This document shows positions 10,056-23,059 of a stretch of DNA of 64,000 nt, piece by piece. Under the pieces are notes generated by a model, which saw nothing but the letters and a program-made list of their open reading frames with translations, did no database searches and was not told the origin of the DNA. Made by a program: the position numbers and the translations under genes. Location of the stretch: contig NW_021167080.1 of the NCBI RefSeq assembly GCF_003711515.1, positions 5,722,346 through 5,786,345 on the forward strand. The letters run 5' to 3'. This stretch comes from Sodiomyces alkalinus F11 (Eukaryota; Ascomycota; Sordariomycetes; Glomerellales; Plectosphaerellaceae). Positions within the stretch are counted from its first letter, which is position 1; every line of letters begins with the position of its first letter.

Positions 10056-10507
10056 GTTGAATGTAAAGTAAAGTGTAGTTGATTGGGAACGGTGCAGCCG
10101 GTATGGTACCAACGGTTTTTATTTTATATTTTACAAAAGCGTTGTTTCTTTTCCCGTAGTGGTTAGAGCTTGGGAGAGATGCAACGACTGAAGCTTCATA
10201 TGTATAGCTTTTCAACGAGTAATTCCCTAACTTACCTTACCCTTCGGCGGATGCTAGCGCGATGTAGGTACGTCGGTCGTCAAGCTCGGTGTGCTGGACG
10301 GTGGATCGTTTGACCGACGACCGATATCCCTCACCGCCAATCGCGGCTCGACCACTAACAATTATCCCAGCTAATACCACTCCACGAGTCCGTACCGACT
10401 TCGTGGGGGGGCGAAAATTGTCACGACCCGCAGTCGCAGTTCCTTTTCTTCGACGTAGAATACGGCTTCCACATCGGGTCGAAGAACGGGTGCTACCGAG
10501 ACCTGTC
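10056..10507. other. Divergent promoter region, zinc-finger / F-box genes
   Basis: About 450 bp between two divergent starts. The F-box frame stays open upstream to 10289, so part of this could be coding if an upstream start is used; the upstream 73 codons are Arg/Pro-rich and less gene-like. Confidence 0.5.
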
Positions 10508-12322
10508 ATGTTAGGCAAACGCCAACGGGCGCTTCGTGAATGCGACGGCCCCTCGCATACAAAACGGCACTGCATTCCCGAAGTGTGCCCCTCCCCGCCC
10601 TCAACATCCCAGGACACACGAGACCGGCTCTCTTCCCTTTCTGACGAGATCGTCCTCCGCATCTTTTCGTATCTCTCGATACCGACTCTGCTGGACGTGT
10701 CCCTGGTTTCACACCATCTCAATAGACTCGCATCCGACTCCCACATTTGGCGCGCCCACTACTACTCGCGCTTCGTCCTCCCCCGAGCTTTGCGCATCCC
10801 CGGCTTCCGCGACGGTTCCAAGCGACATGGGAGTCGCCTGCATTACTCCGCCCGGCGCACCTTCTGGGCCGACGGAGGCGGCGGAAGGCAAGGCGGGCTC
10901 GTCGACATGGGGAGGCGGGGCACCGGCGGAGACGGCCCGTCCGTCGATTGGAAGCGCCAATACAAACTACGACATAACTGGGCCAGGGGCAAGGCGACAG
11001 TCGAGGAGTTGGATATGAGCGGCGATGAGACTGCGCCGAGGCGAACTTTAGTCAAGGTCGTCGAAGGCATCGCCGTTACTGCTGATACGTCGTCGGGGTT
11101 GCGCGCCTGGGACTTGAGGACAAAGGCGCAGATTGTGCAGACCGCACTACAGGACGACGATGATCAGGTACCTGAGCCGACGTGCCTCGCCGTCGATGAC
11201 CAGCTCCTGGGCGTGGGGAAACTTGACATATGCCTGGGCTTTCTCGACGGTAGCTTTGGCATCTGGAGACTGGACCTGCGCCGGAATGAGATGGAAAGGC
11301 GGTACCGGCATGTCAAGTCAAGCAGCGGCGAGCTGATCGGGGTGGCCTATCAACATCCTTTTCTCCTGACAGCTACAGATTCCGTTTTGATATCCCTTTA
11401 CGATTTCGATGGAGCCTTTCATGACCGTAAAACGCCAGTCCGCAGGAGGAAAGTCCGACCATCGAGCAGAACGCCTGGGGTTGGTAGCGGCGCAGGCATT
11501 CTTGATATCGGGTACGAGTCTGATGAGTCCGACGAGCTCGTTGAGGACGACACCGCCGGAAACAGCGCATCGCTTCCCTCGCCCTTGCTTGTAACATCTC
11601 TGAAATCACACACGTCAAGAGCCCCGTTGGCTCTCTCCATACGTCGCATGGCCTCTTCGGTGGTCGCCTCCATCGCTTACACTTTTCTAAACCGCGAAGG
11701 GTGGTCCATTGGCATTCAGGACCTCCACATTCGTCAGAGCCAGACCGACAGGTCCGAAGTAGCCTCAAGCCGACTGGCGTACGCTTTGCCAGTCCGCTCA
11801 AGCCAAGGCTATGCATCCCCTCCAGCGACCCCTTCCAGGCAACCCGAGGGCTCTCTTCTTCGGTCACCGAACTCGACGACTGCGTCCCCCGACGGCCCCA
11901 CAAGGCTCTGTTACTCCCATCCATATCTCTTAGCGACACTCCCCGACAACACCCTCGTCCTTCACGTATGCACGTCTAATGCCACGGCCCTGTCTATGTC
12001 GCCAGGAATCCGCCTCTGGGGCCACACGTCAGGCATCAGCGACGCGGAGATCACGGCCAGGGGCAAAGCTGTGAGCGTGAGCTGCCGCGGCGAAGAGATT
12101 CGCGTCTGGGAGCTGGAGGGACGGGCGGGAGGCAACAGCATTGAGGTTCGACCGAGCGTGAATCAGGATGACAGGGACTTGGGCGGTGGGGAGGAACTCG
12201 CGGTACGCGCGGATGAGTGGGACAATCGACGTAACTGGGTCGGCTTCGACGACGAAATGGTCATAGTTCTGAAAGAGGCGCGGGGTGGCCGGGAGAGCCT
12301 CGTTGTATACGATTTTACGTGA
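10508..12322 (+). CDS. F-box protein with WD40-like C-terminal region
   Basis: An intronless frame of 604 residues from the ATG at 10508 (MLGKRQRALRECDGPS). The F-box lies at residues 41-88: LSSLSDEIVLRIFSYLSIPTLLDVSLVSHHLNRLASDSHIWRAHYY. After a basic linker there are weak WD40-like blades (residues about 180-310), for example VVEGIAVTADTSSGLRAWDLRTK and LGFLDGSFGIWRLDLRRNEM, then a disordered middle with an acidic DESDELVEDD patch. The C-terminal blades include LCYSHPYLLATLPDNTLVLHV and GHTSGISDAEITARGKAVSVSCRGEEIRVWELEG. F-box/WD proteins recruit substrates to SCF ubiquitin ligases; the substrate is not predictable here. The frame is open from 10289, so a 677-residue form is possible, but F-box spacing from the N-terminus favours 10508. 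Confidence 0.85.
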   Translation: MLGKRQRALRECDGPSHTKRHCIPEVCPSPPSTSQDTRDRLSSLSDEIVLRIFSYLSIPTLLDVSLVSHHLNRLASDSHIWRAHYYSRFVLPRALRIPGFRDGSKRHGSRLHYSARRTFWADGGGGRQGGLVDMGRRGTGGDGPSVDWKRQYKLRHNWARGKATVEELDMSGDETAPRRTLVKVVEGIAVTADTSSGLRAWDLRTKAQIVQTALQDDDDQVPEPTCLAVDDQLLGVGKLDICLGFLDGSFGIWRLDLRRNEMERRYRHVKSSSGELIGVAYQHPFLLTATDSVLISLYDFDGAFHDRKTPVRRRKVRPSSRTPGVGSGAGILDIGYESDESDELVEDDTAGNSASLPSPLLVTSLKSHTSRAPLALSIRRMASSVVASIAYTFLNREGWSIGIQDLHIRQSQTDRSEVASSRLAYALPVRSSQGYASPPATPSRQPEGSLLRSPNSTTASPDGPTRLCYSHPYLLATLPDNTLVLHVCTSNATALSMSPGIRLWGHTSGISDAEITARGKAVSVSCRGEEIRVWELEGRAGGNSIEVRPSVNQDDRDLGGGEELAVRADEWDNRRNWVGFDDEMVIVLKEARGGRESLVVYDFT

Positions 12323-15300
12323 GGACTCGAAATGAGTCACCGGCGACATACAGGGCGCGACCAGGATTCTCCATCTTTGACACGTCGGTATCGGTGCGAG
12401 CGAGCTCTAAGGTATGTCATATGCAAAAAAAGACGTCTTGTCAGTTCTACGAGACAGTTTTCATTGCCGGAACCAAAAAGCAGCCATAGGGGGATACTGG
12501 CCAATTCCAGAATACCGAGATACTTGTCCACAGTTCTTGCGTTTCGGCCCAGGCGCACAGCCCCCAATCATCAATTCCGTTGGATCACCACGATAACTGA
12601 TGTCCCTGGATGGGGTTGTGTTGTACCAGGCAACCATTTAAAGCACCCGGTCCTTGTGCCTCACACCTACCCTTTACCTGCTCTATCGACCTCAACACGC
12701 ACATAGGATACACACGGTGCTAGGACGGTTCGCTGACGCCTGTCTTATGTCTGTACATCCTTGTACCGCATTTGCATCTGGTCGCATGCAGGCCCTTTTC
12801 TTGGGCACTCCTATAACTAATGAGGATCATGCCGCGGACACGTGTGGTGGAGCAATTCACATTGAGCCACAAGATGTCGGGAGCCAATGGACTTGGTGAA
12901 GCAGCCAGTCAGGATAGGCAACTTGGCAAATTCCGGCCTCGACATGGCTTGTGGTCAAGAAGAACCGCTCAGTACGAACACGAAACGGACGAAACGACTG
13001 GCAAGGGCATCCCCGATAAAGGCCAGCACCAGCCAACATAACAAGCATTGGAGGGGACTTGAAACTTGATTCGCCTAATACCGCCATGTTAATTTTTGCA
13101 TCCAAGTTTTGGAGAAGACACGACACGATGCAGTCAGTCTATGATGGAGGCACAACAACTGGATTTACCTATTCGCTCACGGGTCCTAGTCAGTGCGGTG
13201 TCCCAACAAGCTCATCGATCTCTATTACTCTATCTACTACGTCATTAATGCCGAAGACGCCAAAGTCGGACCTGGTGAACAATGGTGAACTTCCCTGCGC
13301 TCACGCCGCCGTATCTGCCTACCTTGCTTACATCAGCATGGTAGTCCATTGATCGCCGTCCATGAGTCGCGTCGGGCCGGTGATCAAGCCAACCTTACAC
13401 GTGTAGATGAGCGTCAGGGACCAGGAACGGGCGAGGAGGACGTGCAGCAGGTGGCAAGTTGGCGACGTCGATCCATCTGGGCGTGTCGGTCGGCTTCTTT
13501 TACCCCAACTATTTTTTTATTTTATTTTTCACCTTTTGAGCCGGAAGAGATGGCCATAGGGTCTCTACGGAGCACGTCAAACTTGTCCAATGTTTCTCAT
13601 TCGACTCGGAACGGTCTTCTGTCCTCTAAACCCTCCGAGCCTGGTAATGATGACGACGTCAGCACATTTTTGTTCGTATGTTGAGTTGAGTCCATTGAAG
13701 ATAATGCGGGCTGCGCACATGTCCAACGATTGGTTATCGGGGAGTCGTCTGCGAGAGCTGTAACGGCTTCCGAACCTGTCCTGGTGCGGTGCAACCTATG
13801 TCAATGCCTGTGTCGTCAGCATCGTTTTAACACTCACTCACTGCCACCGAAAGTCTCAGAGGTATCTCCGTTGACAACTCCTAGGATTGTTCGAGAAGCC
13901 GGAGACGTAGCTAGTGTTCGATCGAGTACGGTGCGGTGGCAAGATGAAGAACAGGGCCCACGGATTCCTACATCGTAAAATGGGATGGGACTGGTGGGCT
14001 CAGACTTGTCTCTAGTAAATTACACTGCTCAATGCGACCATGGCGAAAATGCATTGGCGAATGGAAGTCTGGATGAACATTCAAGGCTGCTACATGGTAA
14101 TAGTTGGTTTCCCCTTTCCACTTGCTGGCTCTCAAAGCAGTTCGGAGAGAATACTCCTTCTCCCTCGCCTGGGGAGATCACATCTTCAAGATTAGAATGT
14201 AATTACATGCCGCTGCAATGGCAATTCCTCGTATTGGGAATCGAAGGCTGTGTACCCGAACAAGTGCATCACCACACAGCGCGTTGTAACTTGTGCGTGC
14301 GTGTCCATTCTGATCATCAACAGCGAATAGCAAAACAATGCCGTCGAAGAGACTTGAGCTTACGGACCATCTACATCACAGATAATATTATTTGCGACGT
14401 ATCGAAAGAAAGAAGGCCTCCTTGTCAACACTCCATTGCTATTATATCTTTCCTGCGCTGGTGGGGGAGGCCATGTCCGGGTAGGGGGTACACTTAGAAA
14501 TGTAGAGAGGGGCAACGGTCAACCAGTGGGGTCGCTGGCGGCTGGCGTAGGCCAGGCAGGGCACGGACTCCGCGTGGGTCAAGGAGGAGTAGGTATAAGG
14601 CCCGGGATGCCCACACGTATGGTGGAGGTACGTCAGTGCGCTATTCGCAGATAGCTTCTACGAAAGTACAGAACATTGTACTCCGTACATCCCAAGAAGG
14701 AGGGGTTACGGGTCTATCGCGGGGTACCTACCTTACAGAGAAGCCAATTCCACTTTCCTATTTGACGACTTCAGACGTACTAATTAATTACCTAAGGTAC
14801 CTACCAAATGGTAAGACTAGGCCAGGTCAGTATGAGGGCGGCGTTGGGCGCCTTGGGCCTCTCCTCACAATACAGTGTCTTTTGAACTCACCCCTCTTTT
14901 CAGTTTCAAATCCCAGAGCACTACGTTGTACCCAGAGAACAGTAATGTCAGTTCAGACTTGAATATGGCGAATAATGGAATTGAGAGGGGGAGGTATTGA
15001 GAGGCGGAGAAAGGTGTGAGAAACAAGGACGGCCAATGCAACGTAATTCGATAGGTCCCTTCCCTGCTGAAAAAGCATGTGAATTGACATCATGGGAAAG
15101 ACATCCATTTGTTGGTGTGTGTGCAGAGGTACGCCCGTGCGCGAACTGTGGGATACCACCCATGCCCCCCCCCTTCATGTACCCCATGTAGCGTAATTAC
15201 CGTCTTATCAAAGCGAATCTATCTTCCTCAGATGATGAACGTCAAGTGATCTTACCGTTTCACTGTCACGGGAGTTGGGGGGGGGGGGGGAATACGACAA

Positions 15301-18300
15301 CGGACGAGCATGACCGTCTGTTCAGATGACAGGAGGGACGCGACCCGGGCCGGCGCCACCGTCTTCCGTCAAGGATGGTAGTAGACGTTGATGATGGTGG
15401 TGTAGCAAACTGGGAGCGCGCCATTCGCAAAACCGTTAGAATGAGTGAGGGGAGGCCGTGGTGGTGAAGAAAAACCAAAGCCGCCTGGGAGAGAGCTCAG
15501 CTTGAGATGGCGCGGGGTTGGTGAGACCTTCGCTCATCGGAGTGGCTCACCAGGACTATTACCCAATACTTGGCGGGGTCATGTGGGACTGCTGGGGATG
15601 CACACGACACGAATAGCCCGCGTCGAGAAAGTAGACAGTTATCACCGTCGGGGAGCGAGACTGTCGAGCCTGGGTTTGAGGGCGCAGTTCCATCATGGAG
15701 GTTTGTCAATCCGAGGGGGCTGGAGTCGTTTGGCGAACGTTCTGAGCCCCGGTGTGTGCCGGGACTTGGGTATTGGTCCAGGTTCAATCGGTCGAAGACT
15801 GGCTCAGCACTTTGTATTCGTAATACCTCTCAACAGTCGGGATGGTTGTTGAATCAACGGAGTTAGGGGCGCTATAATTGTCCCGTTCCTCACCACGCCA
15901 GGTCGTCATCCAAAACCAAACCTGGGAATCTCGGAGTTAATGGAGAGTGAAATGCCAGGGCACACACGTAAGCTTGTTCGGGCTGAGGTGATTGACGACG
16001 CCAATGACTTGACTTAATTAACCCCAATCTCCGAAGAAGGGGAGGGGAGGAAGGGAGATCTCGCGGGATGCCTAGCATCATGCCCAGTCTATCGGTAGAT
16101 GCCTAGAATCACTTCCCGCAATGGGATACTGGTATCACGACACAGATCATGAGTTTGCTGGGTTGCAAATGGGGAGATGCGAGATAATACTTGACCAGTA
16201 GTTAATAATTAACCTAGGTAGAGTTGCGGATTGGATTTCGCTATCACATCAGCTCTTAGCATGAAGTCTGCGGGCGACTCAACGGTGCGTCCGTCAGGTC
16301 CTGACCGCCACTGTATATGTACGTACCAGTACTTCCTCTCACCAAACAGTACAACATGCTTTTCTCCTGCCCATGGCATGTGAGATAGCGGAGATATGGC
16401 AATGCTTATCGATAAGTGGCGATCATTCAATACCTTAACACTAGTCCCAAAACAATATAACGTCATGGTCCCTTATTAAGAACGTGATGCTCCAGGCAAC
16501 CAATTGACTTTCCTTTCGGAAGACGACCATGCCTCCGGCAGTGTGACTCACATTGGCCTTCCCTCTTCCCTCATCCAACCATATCGCAATCACCACCCCT
16601 CAGTTCCGACGTCTCCTACCAGCGCAATTGGCTTCACGGTGCGGGCATACGCAACAAGCTCCTCTGCAATAATGCAATTGAAGAACCTATGTGGTCCATC
16701 CAAGCTTCGAATCTACAGGACAGGGACCACAACCGCCGACAGCAAAGTGAGGTGGAGAGCGGTGTGGCAAACCTAGGATTTCAGACGTGCCAGCAATTCT
16801 TTGCAGTGCTTTGCAGTGCTTTGTTGTCCTTGCTCCGGTATGGGGATAGTGAGAAAGAGCGCTTGACTGGCTGGTTCTAATGCTTCCTGTTGGTACTTGG
16901 GCGGTCAGAATTTTGGGGGCCATGACAGAGGCCCAATTCCGGACGATGGATACCCATTGGTCAATGGCCCTTTCTTTCTCTAGTGTTTTGTTCCTTTGCC
17001 ATCCCCCTTTTTTCGTCTTTTTGAAACGGATCTCTGATATGCGGACCCCCTAGGTAGTTCAGGACGTTTCCTATCGGAGGCTGCCATTTGCCCAAGTATC
17101 GCATGCATCGCATGGGCCTCTGTTCCCGTTTGTTTTCGTGGTTACCGCACCCGGTCAATTCGACACGGAATCGGCTTTGTACGACACCTACCAAGATGCG
17201 ATTTCTCTGCTTCAAGGTATGCATGAGTTGTTCTTGCATTGCCTTATGCATTGGGACACGGCAGGTGGGCTGTTCCGATGCCATCTGCATCTAGGAGCTA
17301 ATTAGCGCTGTTCCATCTTCTCTGGAAGCATTATCTGGCCCTCTGCCTTGGGGTTGTGCCTGGTATCTCGTGTGAGACTCCCTCCAAAGTCCGTTGCCAC
17401 AATGCCTTTGCATACCCAGCCAGACTATTAAGTATAAGATTTCTTCGTGCTCCTCGCTCCCCTTGTCTCCTTATCCCGTCTCTTCGTTTTTCATACGCTT
17501 AGAGTTAAGACAAAACACACACTACACACCCTTCGGTCTCGGACTTGCATTGAATCTTTATTGCGTGATTCATATTCTAAACCCTGGGATTCAACAAGTC
17601 CCTTTGAGCATAACCCCCCCCCCCCCTGGAGCTCGGGGTGATGGTCTCGGAGCAAGTTGCTTAGTGCCATTATCACATTATTTTGAGGCTCCCATTTCGT
17701 TCGTTCTCTTTAGTAGGCGATCCATCGACACTTCACTCCAATATCCCCATGACCGATGCTCGATTTACGAGATTAAAAGCAGCGCCGCCCGGTTCATTCA
17801 TGTGGTTCCGAACTTTGGCTGGAGATAGCCCGAGGCATATAAAAATGTAATACCTTGAAACATAATGCTATGCCCTTTTGACATGATTTCGCTCCTGGTT
17901 CTTTTAATATTCTTCTCAAGCAAGGACTGGGGTAAATCGCAGGTCAATCCAGAGCAGCGAAGCTGCTAGTTATATACCATGTCCGACATAAGGGTCTTTG
18001 CTGGTCCATTGCAGCCTCCATCACTGACCTACGGCGTATGTGCTGCTTGATGGTCGGAAGTACCCCAGGGTGCAAAGTACTCCAGGTACTTGTCCAAAAA
18101 TACCCTAAATTTCACTCATGGTCCCGCATGATGCGAGAATACCTGTGTACGTGCAACGTACACAAGTGCGGGCACACCCCATATTTGACACCACCCCCAT
18201 CCGCGCTGACCTACGTGTAGTGTATATTCGCATTTGCAATGACACCCCCCCCTGAATTCGCCAGCGGCTTAAGATTCCAATGGGTTTCTGATGGGTTTCC

Positions 18301-19725
18301 CTGGATTCCCTGGAACATTACAAAAAGAAAAATTCTATTATATGGCACTACCCGCACTGCTGAAACCATCTTTCTTCTTTGACGGTTCAGTGTATGAAAA
18401 TATGACCCGAAGTAGGTGGTGTGGCGGCCCTGTTGCCCTGGTCAAGTGACTGTGGTCTGCCTGATAGGCGAGTATGAAAGGCGATAATGGAAATGGGGAA
18501 ATGGGGAAGTGGAAGAGGGGTGTGCGCAATACAAAGAGTAAGATGGGCCACATTGGGCATCCAAGGTGGGATGACACGGAAGCAGGGCACGAGGCAGCCG
18601 TGGTCGCGGGGACAGGGGGGAGAGGGTCGTGAGTGGGGCGTGTGAGTCGAAGGGGGGGTGTGGGGGAGGGTGACTCCGCCTCCCAGCATATGGTCCACGG
18701 TCCACGTCTTTACCGCCGCTGCCTTTTTGGATCCTGTCTCGGCGTCTGACACGGGGTTACCTGACGATTTCAGGACCCTTGATGGGTGGGAAAGCATTGG
18801 TGCCTTCCTGGGTAATGAATGACCCCCTCTCCCCCCCCCTTCCCTTCTCTTCAATTATCAAGAAACCTCCGTTTCACTCCAGTCCTTGGCCCTGGCGACT
18901 TCTTTTAACAACACTGTCGCCGTTTCATCCTTCTTTTCTTCTACTAAAGACCTTCTCCTTCTGTCATATTACTCGCCTCTTCGGACTGCCGTGCTGTTAC
19001 TGTTTTTCGTCCTCGCCTCCGCATTTCTAGCCTCATTGTCACCCACGATTGTCACTCCCTTACTGTGGTAGATTGGCCCATTAACACACAAAGAGGGGAG
19101 GGACCGACCAACGCATTGTCCAGTCACCCACTTTCGCCGCCCAAGTGCCCAAGCGCCGCCCACGCCCCTGTCGGCCATTTATCACGCCTAACAAAGCCCA
19201 TACCCTGATGAATAAAAAGACTCTTGGTTGTCGGTTAAGAAGAATCAACTGATTCTTTCCTCATCCCCTCTTTCCCCCGCTTTGCTGTTCTGGTCAATTT
19301 GTCGATTGCAAACCGCAATATCACTCGTCAGCCGCATTTCCCTGTCCTACAGACGGACCATAAGACTCGCGCAGGTCGTCTCGCTTCGGTCGATGACCGA
19401 ACAACCCATTCCATTGACTAAAGATACCATTGACAAATCGGCGGATCAATCGGACCACCCTAATATATGAGGGAGAAAACACACGCAGTAATTGATTGCG
19501 TTCTCTTCTGGTCACTTCGATTTGGACTGGCGAATTGGTCCAGTTCGCCCTATTAAAAGGCCCTTAATTCGCCCCACTTCGATTGGCTTCCGTTCCAGCC
19601 CCTTCGGCCAGACATCTCCGTTTAACTCCATCGTTTACCATCGGAAACAAACGCCTCCCTCTCCACCCTCCAACTGATTGATACACATATATCTAAACTC
19701 GCCACTTACAACGGTCATCACAACG
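12323..19725. other. 7.4-kb interval without a recognisable gene
   Basis: Open frames here are short, lack protein-like composition and do not splice into anything I recognise. Content includes a GGTACCT-type cluster (about 14,725-14,815), poly-G or poly-C runs (15,280-15,290 and 17,610-17,626) and a direct duplication of TTTGCAGTGC (about 16,799-16,820). Strongly pyrimidine-rich stretches at 18,825-19,065 and 19,250-19,300 look like a long leader or promoter of the SWIRM gene. Base composition is ordinary and there are no RIP-type stop arrays, so it is not an old transposon island. A long non-coding transcript or a lineage-specific multi-exon gene cannot be excluded. Confidence 0.5.
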
Positions 19726-21045
19726 ATGGCTGACAAACACACTTTTGGCACCCAGCGACGCCTTCTCTCTTCTTATGAGATTCCCTCTTCTTCCCAAAAA
19801 ATGTTTTCTTCCTTCTCCAACATCAAAGTTTTGTCCAGCACTTTGTCGCCATCACCAATACCGGCTTCGGCCATTAACGCCATCAACATGGCGCTCTCAA
19901 ACCAGCAGAACCCCGCGTCAGCGGGTACCAGTAATCTGAAGCAGAAAGCTCTTGAAATCAGCAACCTTATGTCGCCGCCAGACCCCCCGCCCTTTGAGAA
20001 TTTCAATCAGACGACCGTTCGCACCTCTACCCCGCCCGCTTTCAAGACATCACAACCTGAGGTCGACCTTCGAAAGGACCAAGATGCGAAGGAGCCAATG
20101 TCCCCTCCCGTCTCCCCCGACACAGGGCGCGACAGGATTACTCTTGAGACCACGGGGGACAATGCCGTCAAAGACCCAATCCTCTACCCTCCAGAGGACT
20201 CGGTTTCTAGCCCTCCTCAGCAACCCCTGTTCCCTTCCTCCGAGTCAGCTGAGCATCGTCGCATTGTTGACCGCCACATTGCTTCTCGGAACACGGCATT
20301 GTTTGGCGGGGCTTCGCCTCCTAGGCGCGAACACTACGAGCTCACTCTCCAATTCAAGTCCCAGATCATGCTTCTCTACACGAAAAATAGGAGAGCATGG
20401 ATGGAGAAAGAGCGGGCACTGCTCATCAAGGACAGAGAGGCCATTCGAGATCGGTGGAGCAACAAGAGGTATCCAGCCCTGGCCCCAGCCAAATCTTCAA
20501 AGGCGCCCACGAGGATTCATCAACCTACCAAGGCCGTGCGAAATAGCGGCGTCACGAAGCCCGGCCGCATCGTCAAGCCCCTCTCCGCAAACCGATCTCC
20601 TCTCCCGCCACACAGCTCAGCAAAGCATGTCGGTTCCCCGCCTGAACCAAGCCGACGCACTGTGGCCCCCAATCGCGAAGACCGCGACTTCAGAGCGCTT
20701 CCCGATTATTGCCCGCCCATCAGCTCGCTTCCCAATAAGACTAACAGTCTCAAAGTGGACTGGAAGGGGGCTCCCGTGGACCTCAGTAGCGACCCCAATG
20801 CGCACTTGCTTCACCCCGACGAACTGAGCCTAGCGGCCAACTTGCGACTGGACTGCGCGACCTACCTCACCAGCAAGCGTCGGATTTTCATCCGTCGCCT
20901 GGAGTGCGCCAGGATAGGGAAGGAGTTCCGGAAGACAGACGCTCAGCAGGCCTGCAAGATCGACGTCAACAAGGCCTCGAAGCTCTGGACTGCCTTTGAG
21001 AAGGTCGGCTGGTTGGACTTGAAGTGGATGAAGTCTTTTGTTTAA
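19726..21045 (+). CDS. SWIRM-domain protein (Fun19/Laf-like)
   Basis: An intronless frame of 439 residues from the ATG at 19726 (CACAACGATGGCT context); the frame opens 16 codons earlier at 19678, but MADKHTFG is the better start. Residues 1-320 are disordered and rich in Ser/Pro with basic patches. One helical block, HYELTLQFKSQIMLLYTKNRRAWMEKERALL, is typical of fungal SWIRM proteins. The C-terminal about 100 residues form the SWIRM domain: LPDYCPPISSLPNKTNSLKVDWKG, LHPDELSLAANLRLDCATYL, IDVNKASKLWTAFEKVGWLD. SWIRM domains bind DNA/nucleosomes; this stand-alone fungal class includes yeast Fun19/YOR338W and fission yeast Laf1/Laf2, which associate with histone deacetylase complexes. The unusually long gene-free region upstream suggests complex transcriptional control (inference). 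Confidence 0.87.
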   Translation: MADKHTFGTQRRLLSSYEIPSSSQKMFSSFSNIKVLSSTLSPSPIPASAINAINMALSNQQNPASAGTSNLKQKALEISNLMSPPDPPPFENFNQTTVRTSTPPAFKTSQPEVDLRKDQDAKEPMSPPVSPDTGRDRITLETTGDNAVKDPILYPPEDSVSSPPQQPLFPSSESAEHRRIVDRHIASRNTALFGGASPPRREHYELTLQFKSQIMLLYTKNRRAWMEKERALLIKDREAIRDRWSNKRYPALAPAKSSKAPTRIHQPTKAVRNSGVTKPGRIVKPLSANRSPLPPHSSAKHVGSPPEPSRRTVAPNREDRDFRALPDYCPPISSLPNKTNSLKVDWKGAPVDLSSDPNAHLLHPDELSLAANLRLDCATYLTSKRRIFIRRLECARIGKEFRKTDAQQACKIDVNKASKLWTAFEKVGWLDLKWMKSFV

Positions 21046-23059
21046 GAGGGTGGCGAGAACCCCGTTGGGACGGGAGCATTCAACTCCTCCCTTTCCCCGC
21101 AGCATTAAACAGACCAGCTGGCATGATCTATCAGCTTTATGATGATGAGTTTCGACACGAGATATGACACGACATTGAGGAGGATAATGATGAGGATGGG
21201 CTTATGACGTACTGTCTCCCGATCCTCACTCACGTGGCTCTTATTCTGATTTCCTTACCTTTTGTTTTGCGACGGATCTCTTGGGTGGGTACAGATTGGT
21301 ATCTGGGGCTGGCATGGGCTATCGGCATGGACATGGACATGGACATGGATACGGACATGAGCATCAGCATTGGCATCGGCACACACATCACGGCACGGTT
21401 GAATCTGGTTGGACACGCATGAGCATCGGGAAATCCTCGCCATGATACCCGGAGTGCACGACAGAAACAGGAATTTCTCCCCCATCTCGTCATCCCCACT
21501 CCACGACATTTCCTTCTCCCTTTCGGCCTTTCCCGTTTTTCTTTTTCTTTTTCTTTTGTCTTGGCATTCTCAGGACGGTCAGGTTGAGTTCAGGTCCGGT
21601 TTCAGCATTCGACCGACATACCCCAATTGCTTGTTTTCTTTACTCCTCCGCGAGGTATTGCATGGGCATTGGCGTTATACGTTTGCCTCCCAAGGCTGTG
21701 TTGGCAGAGGCGGTCAGGGAAGGGGCTAGTTAGTTTTGGGATGTGATCAGATTTAAATGAAATCGGATGTTTCCCCCTTTCCACTGAGAACCACCTGTTT
21801 GCCTCCTTCCCAAGAGGATCACCAAATCAATAGTAGACGTTTGCCTCTTTCCCGTTACGCACAACTAGTCGCCAACTTGGCTCCTGCTGTCAACGAAATG
21901 CAAACCAGTCATTCATTCTACATTCTGTGGGTGATTCGCAGGGTTCGACCCCGTCGACGTGCTGCCACGATCACTGCGGCGAGGTGTAGTCGGTAACGAC
22001 ACGACGATGTCATCGATACGTGTTTCACCACCACCGGCGGTTCGGATTACCTTGGCGCCATTTTTCAGCCCTACGATCGGGATCATCTTAACGTCTACAT
22101 AGGTGAGGTACAGCGGGTCCGGCCCCCCCGCCCCCGGTCGTTTCCCCCAGGAATTCCCAAGGGAACGGCGCATGGCGCAGCGGGCCAACCGTACCGATTA
22201 ACAAAACCCATGTGGGCGGGCTGGGTCAAGGTGTGACAGAATCCGTTCCCGTCCCGGGGGCCCCACTGGGCCAAAGTCACCACCACAGCCGAGTCATCCT
22301 CACTCATCGTCCCAATAAGGAAAGACACTGGCGTATTCTAAATTGAGGGGACTGATGGTCTGAGGACCGAGCTTTATGACATCCAGAGCAATACGTCTAT
22401 GAGAGTGAGGACGGCCAACTTCTTTCTATGTCTGGATGTCTTCACGGCTTGCTCATTTCCCGGGACTCACATGGGGGGCATAGGAGACTTGGCGACACCG
22501 GACAAAGACGCAGAGCTTCCTCAGGCATCAACATTGCCCCCATTCTTTTTTTCTTTTTCTTTTTTCCTCTTTTCTTTCTGACCTTTCCTTATTACCTGCA
22601 GGTTGCTTCAAGTTATCTACCTATTCTGTTCTCATGACTCGCAGCAAATTTGTTCGTTTGAAGATTGCGTTGTCCGGCCACAGCGATAAGCATGATGATC
22701 CTTCCCAGGTTGTCGTATCTCATGCCGACTCTATGCTCGTCGTGGCATGCTCTAGACTGGTCGAAACAAAACGACAAACGACAAGGACCTCCTTGCAACC
22801 TCCGGTCCGGCTATTTGCCGCGGGAATACCGGGTCACCGTGCGTCATGCTGCATGGGTGCTCCTGCAACCTCCGCCAGGGAGTAGGGGGTGTCGTTAGGG
22901 GCCGTACATGGTCAACCACAGGCAAACGAGGGAAACATCAAACATAAAAGACCACATCATTTATCATTATCATTAAAGCTATTACGCGAACAATTTGGCT
23001 TGTCATGTCGCCCTCCTCCTAGCTAAGATCCGATGCATGAGGACAGATGTGTCATTCCA
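21046..23059. other. Intergenic region, SWIRM gene to SDR gene (convergent)
   Basis: Two genes converge here. It holds a hexanucleotide array around 21,326-21,380, T/C-rich runs at 21,535-21,560 and 22,545-22,580, and no supported gene. A GGGTTCGACCCC string near 21,940 resembles a tRNA B-box but no cloverleaf can be drawn around it. Confidence 0.5.
21326..21384 (+). repeat. GGACAT/GGCATC-type hexanucleotide repeat
   Basis: Imperfect tandem hexamers (GGACAT several times, then degenerating to GAGCATC and GGCATCGGCA). It lies in non-coding sequence 280 bp past the SWIRM stop. Confidence 0.75.

Noticed and set aside
15266..15866. Several overlapping frames of about 100 codons
   Set aside because: None shows a motif, splice partner or coherent composition, and they overlap on both strands.
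21925..21960. GGGTTCGACCCC resembling a tRNA B-box
   Set aside because: No A-box, acceptor stem or anticodon stem can be drawn around it on either strand.
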